Assembly: GCF_004804355.1 (NCBI RefSeq)
Contig: NZ_SRWZ01000001.1
Coordinates: forward strand, 558,001-622,000
DNA length: 64,000 nucleotides
Direction: 5' to 3'
Source of the DNA: Cognatitamlana onchidii
GTDB lineage: Bacteria > Bacteroidota > Bacteroidia > Flavobacteriales > Flavobacteriaceae
Program-made: the position numbers and the translations under genes
The notes under the pieces: model-generated
Told to the model about the DNA's origin: nothing
The model's database searches: none
The model's input: only the letters and a program-made list of their open reading frames with translations
Part shown: piece by piece, positions 7,981-16,405 of the stretch
How the letters are laid out: each line of letters begins with the position of its first letter
How positions within the stretch are numbered: the first letter of the stretch is position 1

Positions 7981-8400
7981 CTAATTTTGTTCTTGCGCGT
8001 TTAGTCTTGTATTAACACTGTAAACAATTTTATGAATATTTTCAAGGTGCATAACGTACTCTTCCTCGTTTAAAATATCTTTAACCTCCGCGTTCATTTT
8101 GGTTATCGACTCAGAGAATTTGGTCTTTACTTCCTCATTAGTGTTTCCTTGGTCCTTATCATTTAAGCGCATTATCTTTGATACATATTTTAATATTATT
8201 TGGTCATAAGCTTCCAACTTTTCTTCTGAAAGCTTCATGGCATCGACGCCGCTTCTAAATTCCAATTGTAAATTATCATATTCATCTGGCGTGTATATTT
8301 TCACTTTATTCTTCTCTCTTTCTTTTTGTTTTTCGGTTAAGTTTTGAGCACCCAAATTAATAGCAAATAGTAAGCAGATTACAAGAGGCAAATGTTTCAT
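7981..8400 (-). CDS. Small exported helical protein, paralog of the protein at 3460-3894
   Basis: The 139-residue product has a Sec signal (MKHLPLVICLLFAINLGAQ) and a charged helical domain. It shares MRLNDKDQG, LEAYD and the order of surrounding helices with the protein at 3460-3894. No catalytic residues are evident. Envelope location is inferred. It lies 61 bases after the potassium-channel-like gene and is followed by a strong terminator. The two paralogs bracket the LytS/LytTR genes, which suggests but does not prove a shared role. Confidence 0.8.
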   Translation of the reverse strand: MKHLPLVICLLFAINLGAQNLTEKQKEREKNKVKIYTPDEYDNLQLEFRSGVDAMKLSEEKLEAYDQIILKYVSKIMRLNDKDQGNTNEEVKTKFSESITKMNAEVKDILNEEEYVMHLENIHKIVYSVNTRLNAQEQN

Positions 8401-8461
8401 AAGATTTGATATTTATAGATTAAACAACGAAAGTAATACTTTATTAATTAAGTTTAATTTA

Positions 8462-9142
8462 TCACTTTTTGTTTCTGGTATGAAATATGTATTTTTCAAC
8501 AACCACAGTCGTTACTATGATAATATAAAACTGCCCCAAAACACCAATTAACACAGAAGCCTTTTGTGCAATAGGGGTTAATGGAACCACATCCCCATAG
8601 CCAATACTAAGCAAAGTGATATAGCTAAAATAAAGTAAGGAATCTACTTTATTGGAAAACTTGTTGCCGTACATAAGCAATCCCTTAAACGAATCTGGTG
8701 TATATATTTCAATACTTAAAAAAATAAAAAATGCTATGAGTCCAATAGAAAGATAACCGCTCATAAGTCCAATAATAACATTCCTATTAACAGATGTTGT
8801 TTTCAAGACCTGCCTTACAATTTCGATTGAAATAATAATATAAAAGAGAAAATAAATTGTAAATCTAGTATAGGATAGATAATTGTTACTTGTTTGTTTA
8901 AAAAAGGTTACGCCAAATAAAATGAGTAACACCAAAAACAAAACAATAAGCACCCTTCCCAACTGTTTCTTTTTTGACACCAATACCAGACCAAAAAAAA
9001 TATTTAGCAAAAATAACGCTGGCATCACCAGTTCATCAAATAAATCAACCGGCATAACAAGTGAGCCAAATAGAATAGCCAACTGACTAAAAAAGAATAG
9101 CTCATATCTAATTTCATAAAGCTTTGCGTACATTGGATTCAT
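8462..9142 (-). CDS. Potassium-channel-like membrane protein (Ion_trans_2)
   Basis: The 226-residue protein has about six hydrophobic segments. Between the last two lies a pore loop with the selectivity-filter-like sequence TLLSIGYGDV near residue 178, the hallmark of K+ channels (consensus TxGYGD). No cytoplasmic RCK/TrkA-N domain follows; the C-terminus ends shortly after the last helix. It probably conducts potassium across the inner membrane. It starts 34 bases after the large phosphoesterase gene and may be at the end of that operon. Confidence 0.88.
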   Translation of the reverse strand: MNPMYAKLYEIRYELFFFSQLAILFGSLVMPVDLFDELVMPALFLLNIFFGLVLVSKKKQLGRVLIVLFLVLLILFGVTFFKQTSNNYLSYTRFTIYFLFYIIISIEIVRQVLKTTSVNRNVIIGLMSGYLSIGLIAFFIFLSIEIYTPDSFKGLLMYGNKFSNKVDSLLYFSYITLLSIGYGDVVPLTPIAQKASVLIGVLGQFYIIIVTTVVVEKYIFHTRNKK

Positions 9143-9176
9143 TCTACCTCAAAGACCTCTTTAATGAATTATTAAT

Positions 9177-12100
9177 TTAAAGATTTAAGCTAAAGCCAAA
9201 AGAAAACCTTAAGCCTTCAACACTATTGAACAAGTTAAACGTTCCAGATATTTTTTCTGCTGCAGTCACCCAAAACCCACCGCCATAATCGTTGTGCCAA
9301 GTATTGGAAGATTCGCCGCTAAGCCACACTCTACCAACATCGCCTCCGGCAAAAACACCTATTTGAAATGGAATAAAAGATGTCCTGAATGAAGGAAAAC
9401 TAAATCTTAAATCTGCACTCCCAACAAGTGCATTTTTACCTGTAAAACGCTCTGTACGATACCCTCTTAAACCATTATTTCCACCAATATTAGCCGCTTG
9501 GTAAAACACCAGATCGTTACCAAACCGCCATTGCGTTCTTAAGTCTGTTTTTAACACCAACCTTCTGTTTTTTGAAATGGCATTATAAAATCCGATATCG
9601 GAATTTATGTAACCATAGGTATACTCAGTATTCTCAAATTCTGTTTTACCGCCTAAATTAAACATAAAGTTCATTCCTCTTGTTGGGTTCAACCTGTCAT
9701 CATAACTGGTATAATTAAAAAGAGCTTCAATTCCTCCAAAATAACGTCTTTTGTAAAAATCTGTATTCGATGGTGGAACAACGTCGGTAATAAATCGCCC
9801 CTCCGTATCCCCTACCTGAATACCATCGAGTAGGGCTTTAAACGATAAGTCGCTTCCATAATTCCCTCGCCTTACAACTCCAAAGTTAATGGATCGAATA
9901 CTTTGCTTCACCCTGTTATAATCTAAACCTAAATCATCATCAATGTTTATGGTTTCATTTCCAAAACCAAAAAAGTTATTCGCAAAATTTTCGGTAGTAA
10001 ATAATCCTCCCACCTGAAAGTTCCATGTTTTAAAAACATTGGCAAATTCACCGTCGTATTTTAAGGCAAACCCTTTTGTTGCAAAAAAATAACCTCCTCT
10101 AAATTTATGTTGGTTTGAAAACGGATTTCTCTGAAAACCGTTTTTTGTTCTCACTATAGAAGCTCCCACAGAAACCCCATCGTCTGGGTTAAAACCAATA
10201 GCTGGACTAATGGTTGTTGAAGTCATAATATTCTTAGTAAAATCAAAAAGGTTTAAATTATAAACATCGGTAAAATTAATGTTGACTCCTTTATTCTCCA
10301 ATACAGTATTTTTTTTACTTTGATGGTCATAAATTTTTATAGCTCTACCACTACTTACTTTGTACGTATCATTATTTTGCCCTCCTATTATTCTTATAAA
10401 TATAGGCTTGTCTGCTTTACCTGTTACCTCAAAAACATCCTTGTCATCTAAGCCATAAATCCATATCTCTTTAGTTACATCCTTATTAAAAGTTCTATCC
10501 AGAATTACCTCTGCTTTTTCGCCATTCTTTATTCTTGAAATCTTAACATGTGTTTGTTTGCTTCCATCTCTAGATATTTCAATAAAATCATCTTTATCAG
10601 TACTTGTTAAGATGACTAACTTATTAACGATTTCATAATACCTTTCAGCAATATCTATCATGTTGGCACGCCTTCCTCTTAATTTTTTCTTAATATCGGC
10701 TATATCCTGATCTTGAACTTCTAATGGTATTTTAGAGAAAGCTTTCTCTATAACTTCATCAGTTATGTTTTCTTGAAGAAACTTGGCATGTTCTATCCAT
10801 TGAGCTTTAGTGGCCTTTTGAATCAAAATTCGATCTAACTTGATGCCATCGGTATTCATTCTTTCAACATCTTTTAGCTCTTCATCATATTCCTGTAACT
10901 CTCTTGTTGTTCCAGAAAGGTTTCTCAAAACATCTAACAATACCCCATCAAAATTACTATAAACCTGATCTCTATCCCTCGGGATTGGTTTATAATATTT
11001 ATCACCATTCTCATGATTAAACTGGGCCCAGCGCCATTGGTCCTGGTGCCTATCCCAATCCCCTATAAGCATATCAAATAACCGCGCTCTTATAAAAGCA
11101 TCTTCATCTATCTTATACTTCTCATCTTTTCTTATTTTTTGAATAACATCATGTGTGCTTTCTATATCATCAGCAAAATCAAACAAAGCGGTACCAGCAT
11201 AGTTCTTTTCTGGTCTTTCTTCAATTAGATATAATTCGTTTCCATATTCATTATTAAACACCCCTAATTCCTTATGTTTAGGAACATAATATAATCTAGG
11301 ATTGGTATGAAAAACCTCAGCAGCTTCAGATAGGTCAGGAACAGTGGCAAAAGCATATGGATGCGCCGAAGTATAAAAATCTAGAATAAAACTTTCTACT
11401 GAAGTCCTTTGAAAATCGTCTTGTATATACTTGTCTTTGTAAAGAGTTGTTTGTAAAAACTGAGTTGCACTTTTTCTAAGCGCCCTCATATTAAATTGTT
11501 TCCCATCTTTTGTTCGGAGTCTTAATGATTTGGTTTGATTCCCTCCTCCTTTACGAATAACCTCTAGCCCTCCATAAAGTGTATCTAACGTTGCAACCTT
11601 GGCCGTTATTGGTGTACTGTAAGCCTCTCGATAATGATCTCCTAGTATTTTCTCGGCAACCCTAGACACATCTGTTTCATCGGTAGAATAAACAGACACC
11701 TCTATGTTTTTTGGAAAACTCGTTGGCAAACTCGTTACATCATAATCCAATTGGGGCTTGAATACCTCTTTGGTATAAATGAGTTTTGGTTGATTGTCAT
11801 TTTCATTTTCACCAAAATAATTTACCCTTGCACTTCCATCCTTATAAAATACTAATTCAGCGAAGCCCTGTTCTCCTGATGAAAACAATCCATTACTTCC
11901 TAAAGTCGCATAAGAAGATTTAGCACCAGATCCAGAAACTACTTGTTTTACATTGCCTTTTTCTACATATTGAAGCGTGTGCTCATGCCCAGATACTAGA
12001 ACCACATTTTCTCTATTAAAAATAATGGTCTCAATACGCAACATCAACTCATTATACCTTTCGTTAAACCGGTCTTGCATAGACACTCCTCCTTGACTAC

Positions 12101-12887
12101 GTACTTGAGCAACAAAAGACCCTATTCCAGGAAGCGGCACTTTTGAAGACAAAGGGAACAGGTGTTTTTCCCAAGCATATTTACCGCCATGAATACCATT
12201 AGTATACATAGGATGATGCATAGCCAAAACAACTTTTTTACCCTGTGCTTTTTTAATTTCTCCCTCTAACTCGGCAAAAAATCTATCGCGCGTCTTAATT
12301 TCGCACTTATCATTAATAGTTGGATGTTTATTCCAATTTTCTAAATACCATTCTGTATCTAAAACTATTAATTGAATATCTTGGCTAACGTCTATGCTCT
12401 CTAGAGGGCAGCCTTTTTCTGGCAGTAAGGTATGCTTTCCAAGAGCATCTTCTAGATAAGCCTCCTCGCGAGACAACCCTTTTAATCCATTTGAATACCA
12501 ATCATGATTCCCCGGAATAAAAATAGTTTTACCTTTAAAATTAGAAACAGACATTATTTGAGCATCTAGAGCGTTTTCGGCACTAGCTCTGTTTTTATGA
12601 TCTCCTTTAGGCATACCTGCTGGATAGATATTATCTCCTAAAAATATCGTGTAATCGCCTTCTGTTTTCTTAGTTTCAATGTGCTTTTTAAAAATGGTTA
12701 ACCCATCGGACATACCCCCTATAGGCGATTTACCAACATCTCCCAATAAATAAAAAGTCTTAGACGCGCTTATTTCTTCGTCAACTTCCATAATCTCAAC
12801 TTCCTCTGCGTATTGAGCCTTAGAAGTAGCACAAGAATTAACAACAAAAATGAATAACACTAATAGTGGAATTCTACAAAATTTCAT
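9177..12887 (-). CDS. Giant lipoprotein: metallophosphoesterase + kinase-like segment + outer-membrane barrel
   Basis: This 1236-residue protein has a lipoprotein signal (Cys19). A calcineurin-like phosphoesterase domain (about 45-360) carries FYLLGDVG, FLGDNIYP, IPGNHDWYSNG, AMHHPMYTNG and VSGHEHTLQ, all metal-ligand motifs. A central region (about 430-780) contains LIGDWDRHQDQWRW near 610 and KPIPRDRDQVYSN near 640, which resemble the catalytic and metal loops of HipA/FAM20/CotH-type atypical kinases. The C-terminal third (about 880-1236) is a BamA/D15-like beta barrel ending FSFGFSLNL. The architecture places a phosphoesterase on the outer membrane. The kinase-like reading is inference. 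It is last in a long redox-repair gene run, 41 bases after the aldo/keto reductase. Confidence 0.85.
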   Translation of the reverse strand: MKFCRIPLLVLFIFVVNSCATSKAQYAEEVEIMEVDEEISASKTFYLLGDVGKSPIGGMSDGLTIFKKHIETKKTEGDYTIFLGDNIYPAGMPKGDHKNRASAENALDAQIMSVSNFKGKTIFIPGNHDWYSNGLKGLSREEAYLEDALGKHTLLPEKGCPLESIDVSQDIQLIVLDTEWYLENWNKHPTINDKCEIKTRDRFFAELEGEIKKAQGKKVVLAMHHPMYTNGIHGGKYAWEKHLFPLSSKVPLPGIGSFVAQVRSQGGVSMQDRFNERYNELMLRIETIIFNRENVVLVSGHEHTLQYVEKGNVKQVVSGSGAKSSYATLGSNGLFSSGEQGFAELVFYKDGSARVNYFGENENDNQPKLIYTKEVFKPQLDYDVTSLPTSFPKNIEVSVYSTDETDVSRVAEKILGDHYREAYSTPITAKVATLDTLYGGLEVIRKGGGNQTKSLRLRTKDGKQFNMRALRKSATQFLQTTLYKDKYIQDDFQRTSVESFILDFYTSAHPYAFATVPDLSEAAEVFHTNPRLYYVPKHKELGVFNNEYGNELYLIEERPEKNYAGTALFDFADDIESTHDVIQKIRKDEKYKIDEDAFIRARLFDMLIGDWDRHQDQWRWAQFNHENGDKYYKPIPRDRDQVYSNFDGVLLDVLRNLSGTTRELQEYDEELKDVERMNTDGIKLDRILIQKATKAQWIEHAKFLQENITDEVIEKAFSKIPLEVQDQDIADIKKKLRGRRANMIDIAERYYEIVNKLVILTSTDKDDFIEISRDGSKQTHVKISRIKNGEKAEVILDRTFNKDVTKEIWIYGLDDKDVFEVTGKADKPIFIRIIGGQNNDTYKVSSGRAIKIYDHQSKKNTVLENKGVNINFTDVYNLNLFDFTKNIMTSTTISPAIGFNPDDGVSVGASIVRTKNGFQRNPFSNQHKFRGGYFFATKGFALKYDGEFANVFKTWNFQVGGLFTTENFANNFFGFGNETINIDDDLGLDYNRVKQSIRSINFGVVRRGNYGSDLSFKALLDGIQVGDTEGRFITDVVPPSNTDFYKRRYFGGIEALFNYTSYDDRLNPTRGMNFMFNLGGKTEFENTEYTYGYINSDIGFYNAISKNRRLVLKTDLRTQWRFGNDLVFYQAANIGGNNGLRGYRTERFTGKNALVGSADLRFSFPSFRTSFIPFQIGVFAGGDVGRVWLSGESSNTWHNDYGGGFWVTAAEKISGTFNLFNSVEGLRFSFGFSLNL

Positions 12888-12928
12888 AATTTATAGATAG
12901 ATAGTTTGATTAAAGATAATCATTTGAT

Positions 12929-13888
12929 TTAATTCCAGGTTAACGCATCTCGCTCTTCCCAATATCTTTTTGGAATGGCCTTAAGACTTTGTAACAGATG
13001 CAGGTCTTTTTCTGAAAAACTAAAGTCTTGGGTCTTTATGTTTTGTTTAAGTTGATTTATATTGGACGCACCACTTAATGCATAAGTAGGTTTCAAATTA
13101 TCGATTACAAAACGCAGGGCTATGGCATCAATACCAACATTGTATTTTCTAGATAACTCATTTAAAATAACATACGAATCCTGATAATTCTTAAATCTAC
13201 TATTAGGAAAAACTCTACCATTAGCTAAAGCCTCTTTTATAATAACATCTCTGCCATGGTTAAGTATATTTTTTAAAACCTGAAACGTGTCCTGCTCAAA
13301 AATGTTGTAGGTTACTTGAAAGCTATCAAATAAAAATTCATTATCAACCTTAATATCTCGAGCAATTGTTATAGTGTCTTTTTGATTCGCACCACTTGTT
13401 GAAATCCCAATTTTTAATCCAGTATTCTTTTTTATCTCATGCATCTGTTTTAAAACAGCATCATTACTCAAAATACCACTTTCTAAAGTAGCAGAATGCA
13501 CTTGATAATATTTTAGTTTTGGTAACATTTCCTTTGAAGCTTCCCACTGTTCTTGAAGCTTTTTTAGCGAATGTTCTTTAATTTCATGTTTACCATGGTA
13601 ACCAAGTTCCCAATTTGCCACATAGGTATAACCCCATTTTGTACCTAACACAACATCTGGATGTTTTCTAGAATTATTCCATGCCTTTAAAAAGGCTTCT
13701 CCTTTGCCGTAAGATGGGGCTGTATCAAAATAACGAATGCCTAATTTATAAGCTTCATCTAAAACGGAAAAGGTATTTTGTTGAAAAGCTTTCTCAGACT
13801 TGTCTAAAGATGTATTATCCCTAATATTTATGTATTCTGGTCTGCCTAATGCTGCAAGGCCTAATCCTAGTTTTGTGTTATCACTCAT
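12929..13888 (-). CDS. Aldo/keto reductase family protein
   Basis: The 319-residue product has the AKR TIM-barrel signature: RYFDTAPSYGKGE with the catalytic Asp and Tyr, LGTKWGY with the catalytic Lys, YYQVHSA with the active-site His, and a C-terminal ALSGASNINQLKQNI segment for NADPH. It reduces aldehydes or ketones in the cytoplasm; the substrate is unknown. It overlaps the upstream hydrolase-OsmC gene by 4 bases and belongs to the oxidative repair gene run. Confidence 0.92.
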   Translation of the reverse strand: MSDNTKLGLGLAALGRPEYINIRDNTSLDKSEKAFQQNTFSVLDEAYKLGIRYFDTAPSYGKGEAFLKAWNNSRKHPDVVLGTKWGYTYVANWELGYHGKHEIKEHSLKKLQEQWEASKEMLPKLKYYQVHSATLESGILSNDAVLKQMHEIKKNTGLKIGISTSGANQKDTITIARDIKVDNEFLFDSFQVTYNIFEQDTFQVLKNILNHGRDVIIKEALANGRVFPNSRFKNYQDSYVILNELSRKYNVGIDAIALRFVIDNLKPTYALSGASNINQLKQNIKTQDFSFSEKDLHLLQSLKAIPKRYWEERDALTWN

Positions 13889-15108
13889 TTGTTTATTAAT
13901 TCGGTTTCAATAATAGTTTCCGATAGCAAGGTACGATGTACAGGGCATTTTGAAGCAATTTCTTTAAGTTTTGCTTTTTGCGTTTGGTCTAAATCTCCAA
14001 CAAACCTTAAACGTTTTTGTAAATGATCCATGCGTTTTGGTTCGTCTAAATCTAACATTAAGTCGTCACTATGCTTTTTAGAATAGGTAATGTACGCATA
14101 GACTTCTTGCAAATCCCATTTTTTACGTTGGGCATACATCTTTAAAGTCATTACCGTGCATGCCGCTAGTCCTGCACTTAAAAAATCGTATGGCGAAGGT
14201 CCAAAATCATCACCACCTATGCTTTGGGGTTCGTCTGCTAAAAATTGATGCTTTTTAGTTTGAATTGCCGTGGTAAAATTGTCTTCATTTAAATTTAAGT
14301 GTGCTACCAATTGCTCATCTTTAGTATCTAATATGATATTATCTTGAGGCTCGAAATAACGATCTGCCCAAGTACCTATAACATTACCAACGTATTTACT
14401 ATCTCTTGAGTTACTAAGCAAATGGTCGGCATCGTCTAAACTGATAAAACTTTTTGGGTGATGCGCATTATGATATAATTCGTGTGCATTATTTATACCT
14501 ACTGTACCATCAAATGGTGCGTGCATTATCAACAACGGTTTTCTTAAATTCTTGGTGACTTCAGATAAATTAATCTTTCCAAAATCTTCTACAAATTCAT
14601 GATTAATTTTAAACGGTCTACCTCCAATATTAACCTCCACCAAACCCTTTTGTTTCACTTCTTCGATACCATGCGAAAATAAATGCTTTACATGACTTAC
14701 TGCTGCAGGCGCTCCAATGGTAGCAACCGCTTTAATATTTTCTAATCGAGATGCCGCAACAATAACGGCTGCACCTCCTAAGGAGTGTCCTACTAATAAA
14801 GTTGGTGGTTTATAGTGTTCTGCAATGTAATTATTCACAGCAATTAAGTCATCAACATTAGCCGAAAAATGACTCTCGGCAAACTCACCTTCACTTTGTC
14901 CCAGTCCCGTAAAATCGAAACGAATTACTCCAAATCCATGAGACGTTAAGGATCTGCTAATGTTTTTTACTGCAGACAGGTTACTTGTACAAGTAAAGCA
15001 ATGTGCGAAAACGGCAAAATAATGGGGCTTCTGATCTGCAGGCAGTTCCAAATATGCCTGAAGATTATGACCCTTGGTGTTCCTTATAGTTAGTCTTTCT
15101 CGATTCAT
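13885..15108 (-). CDS. Bifunctional alpha/beta hydrolase - OsmC family fusion protein
   Basis: The 407-residue protein has an N-terminal alpha/beta hydrolase (about 1-250; nucleophile Ser in LVGHSLGG, Asp in APFDGTV, His in DADHLLS) fused to a C-terminal OsmC domain (about 265-405; LSAGLAACTVMTLKMYA and KCPVHRTL, the two conserved peroxidatic-type Cys). OsmC/Ohr proteins reduce organic hydroperoxides with thiols. The fusion is known in several bacteria. Its 5' end overlaps the 3' end of the divergent MsrA gene by 44 bases in another frame. Context supports a role in peroxide or peroxidised-lipid detoxification. Confidence 0.92.
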   Translation of the reverse strand: MNRERLTIRNTKGHNLQAYLELPADQKPHYFAVFAHCFTCTSNLSAVKNISRSLTSHGFGVIRFDFTGLGQSEGEFAESHFSANVDDLIAVNNYIAEHYKPPTLLVGHSLGGAAVIVAASRLENIKAVATIGAPAAVSHVKHLFSHGIEEVKQKGLVEVNIGGRPFKINHEFVEDFGKINLSEVTKNLRKPLLIMHAPFDGTVGINNAHELYHNAHHPKSFISLDDADHLLSNSRDSKYVGNVIGTWADRYFEPQDNIILDTKDEQLVAHLNLNEDNFTTAIQTKKHQFLADEPQSIGGDDFGPSPYDFLSAGLAACTVMTLKMYAQRKKWDLQEVYAYITYSKKHSDDLMLDLDEPKRMDHLQKRLRFVGDLDQTQKAKLKEIASKCPVHRTLLSETIIETELINK

Positions 15109-15619
15109 GGTTAAGGTGCTTTAACTTATTCTGATTGGAGTATTTTGAAAACTTACGAAGTAGTATTTGTAGCTTTGGATTGATAAAACTTTCACAAAAT
15201 GGCCTTTTGGTATTGGTGTAATAATAATTTTGTATTTGCACTCTTGATGCTTTAAATTTTTCAAATGGCAATACTTGAGTGATGAGTTTATCTTTAAATT
15301 GAAATTGCAGTAAATCTAATTGCGATTTTACTGCACTCCCTTGCGCCTCTGAAAAGACATATACAGCAGAACGGTATTTTGTTCGCATAGAATGATTTAC
15401 TGTACTTTTATGGGTATTCAAATGAATTTCAACTAGGACTGCTATCGAAATTTTAGACATATCAAAATGCACAATCACGGCTTCTGAAAAATCACTATGT
15501 TCATCTATAGAGGCTACAAAACCTTGTTCTACTTTTAAAACCCCATGCAGCGATTGAAATACTGCCTCTGTACACCAATGGCAACCGCCTCCAAATCCTA
15601 TTCGCGAAAGTGTTTTCAA
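15065..15619 (-). CDS. Divergent MsrA-like protein
   Basis: The 184-residue product begins with FGGGCHWCTEAVFQ where true MsrA has GGCFWG, so the catalytic Cys (Cys13) is kept and a second Cys (Cys16) is gained. The downstream MsrA motifs are weak: MRTKYRSAVYVF aligns with the usual QYRSxIFY, but the YHQxY substrate motif is replaced by NYYYTNT. Only a TTG start (15619) keeps the motif, and no ATG is near. It follows the canonical msrA by 15 bases. It may be a specialised or partly inactive methionine sulfoxide reductase. The last 44 bases overlap the next gene. Confidence 0.75.
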   Translation of the reverse strand: MKTLSRIGFGGGCHWCTEAVFQSLHGVLKVEQGFVASIDEHSDFSEAVIVHFDMSKISIAVLVEIHLNTHKSTVNHSMRTKYRSAVYVFSEAQGSAVKSQLDLLQFQFKDKLITQVLPFEKFKASRVQIQNYYYTNTKRPFCESFINPKLQILLRKFSKYSNQNKLKHLNHESRKTNYKEHQGS

Positions 15620-15634
15620 AATTTAAATGGAAAA

Positions 15635-16129
15635 TTAAATAAAAGAATCTTCAAATCGTAAAAAATGACAGGTATAACCATTAGGGTTCTTCACCAAATA
15701 ATCTTGATGATAGTCTTCTGCTTTCCAAAAGGTAGACCAAGGCTCTAAGCTTGTAACAACTTTATTCTCCCATTTTCCAGATGCATTTACAATAGCAATC
15801 ATATCTTCAGCTATTTGCTTTTCGTCTTCATTCTGATAAAAAATAGCTGACCGATAACTAGACCCCCTATCGTTTCCTTGTTGATCTAAAGTAGTTGGAT
15901 TATGCATTCTAAAGAAATAATCAAGTAATAGCTTAAAAGAGGTTTCATTAGGATTGTATGTGATCTCGATGCCTTCGGCATGTCCTGGATGGTTTTTGTA
16001 TGTAGGATTATCATTCTTACCTCCTTGGTAACCAACTTCTGTATCTATAACCCCTGGGCGCGTTCTAAACAAATCTTCCATTCCCCAAAAACACCCGCCT
16101 GCTAAATATGCTTTTTTATAACTACTCAT
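15635..16129 (-). CDS. msrA: Peptide-methionine (S)-S-oxide reductase MsrA
   Basis: The 164-residue protein has the catalytic GGCFWGMED (Cys13), [35 protein letters not shown] and the substrate motif DYHQDYL, all MsrA hallmarks. It reduces the S-epimer of methionine sulfoxide in proteins using thioredoxin. It lacks an export signal. It lies 24 bases downstream of the 83-aa unknown gene and 15 bases before its divergent paralog, within an operon that also encodes MsrB. Confidence 0.96.
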   Translation of the reverse strand: MSSYKKAYLAGGCFWGMEDLFRTRPGVIDTEVGYQGGKNDNPTYKNHPGHAEGIEITYNPNETSFKLLLDYFFRMHNPTTLDQQGNDRGSSYRSAIFYQNEDEKQIAEDMIAIVNASGKWENKVVTSLEPWSTFWKAEDYHQDYLVKNPNGYTCHFLRFEDSFI

Positions 16130-16153
16130 TATTTTATTTTTTTTCTAGTTTAT

Positions 16154-16405
16154 CTATTTAAATTTTATATGCTTTAAAAAAGCAATCACTTTCTGCTCTG
16201 TCATTTCACAAGGTTTTAAAAACTCTTTTTTTGCGGTGATATAAAAATTCAAACTAATAAAATTTGTACCCTGTAACTCTTTGGCATAAATTTTAAAAGA
16301 TTTACTGTTGTTAAAGACCGATTTGGTAATGCCGTATTTTACGCCTTCATAAAAACCTTCAGAGTAGCCTTCTGGTATGTTTTCTATATAATTTAACACA
16401 TTCAT
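16154..16405 (-). CDS. Conserved-context small protein of unknown function (83 aa)
   Basis: The 83-residue product (MNVLNYIENIPEGYSEGFYEGVKYG...) has an alternating strand-like pattern and no signal peptide or known motif. Its ATG overlaps the SelO stop by one base (TAATG), so translation is coupled to SelO. Position between SelO and MsrA suggests a role in redox repair. The name of the family is not known to me. Confidence 0.75.
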   Translation of the reverse strand: MNVLNYIENIPEGYSEGFYEGVKYGITKSVFNNSKSFKIYAKELQGTNFISLNFYITAKKEFLKPCEMTEQKVIAFLKHIKFK

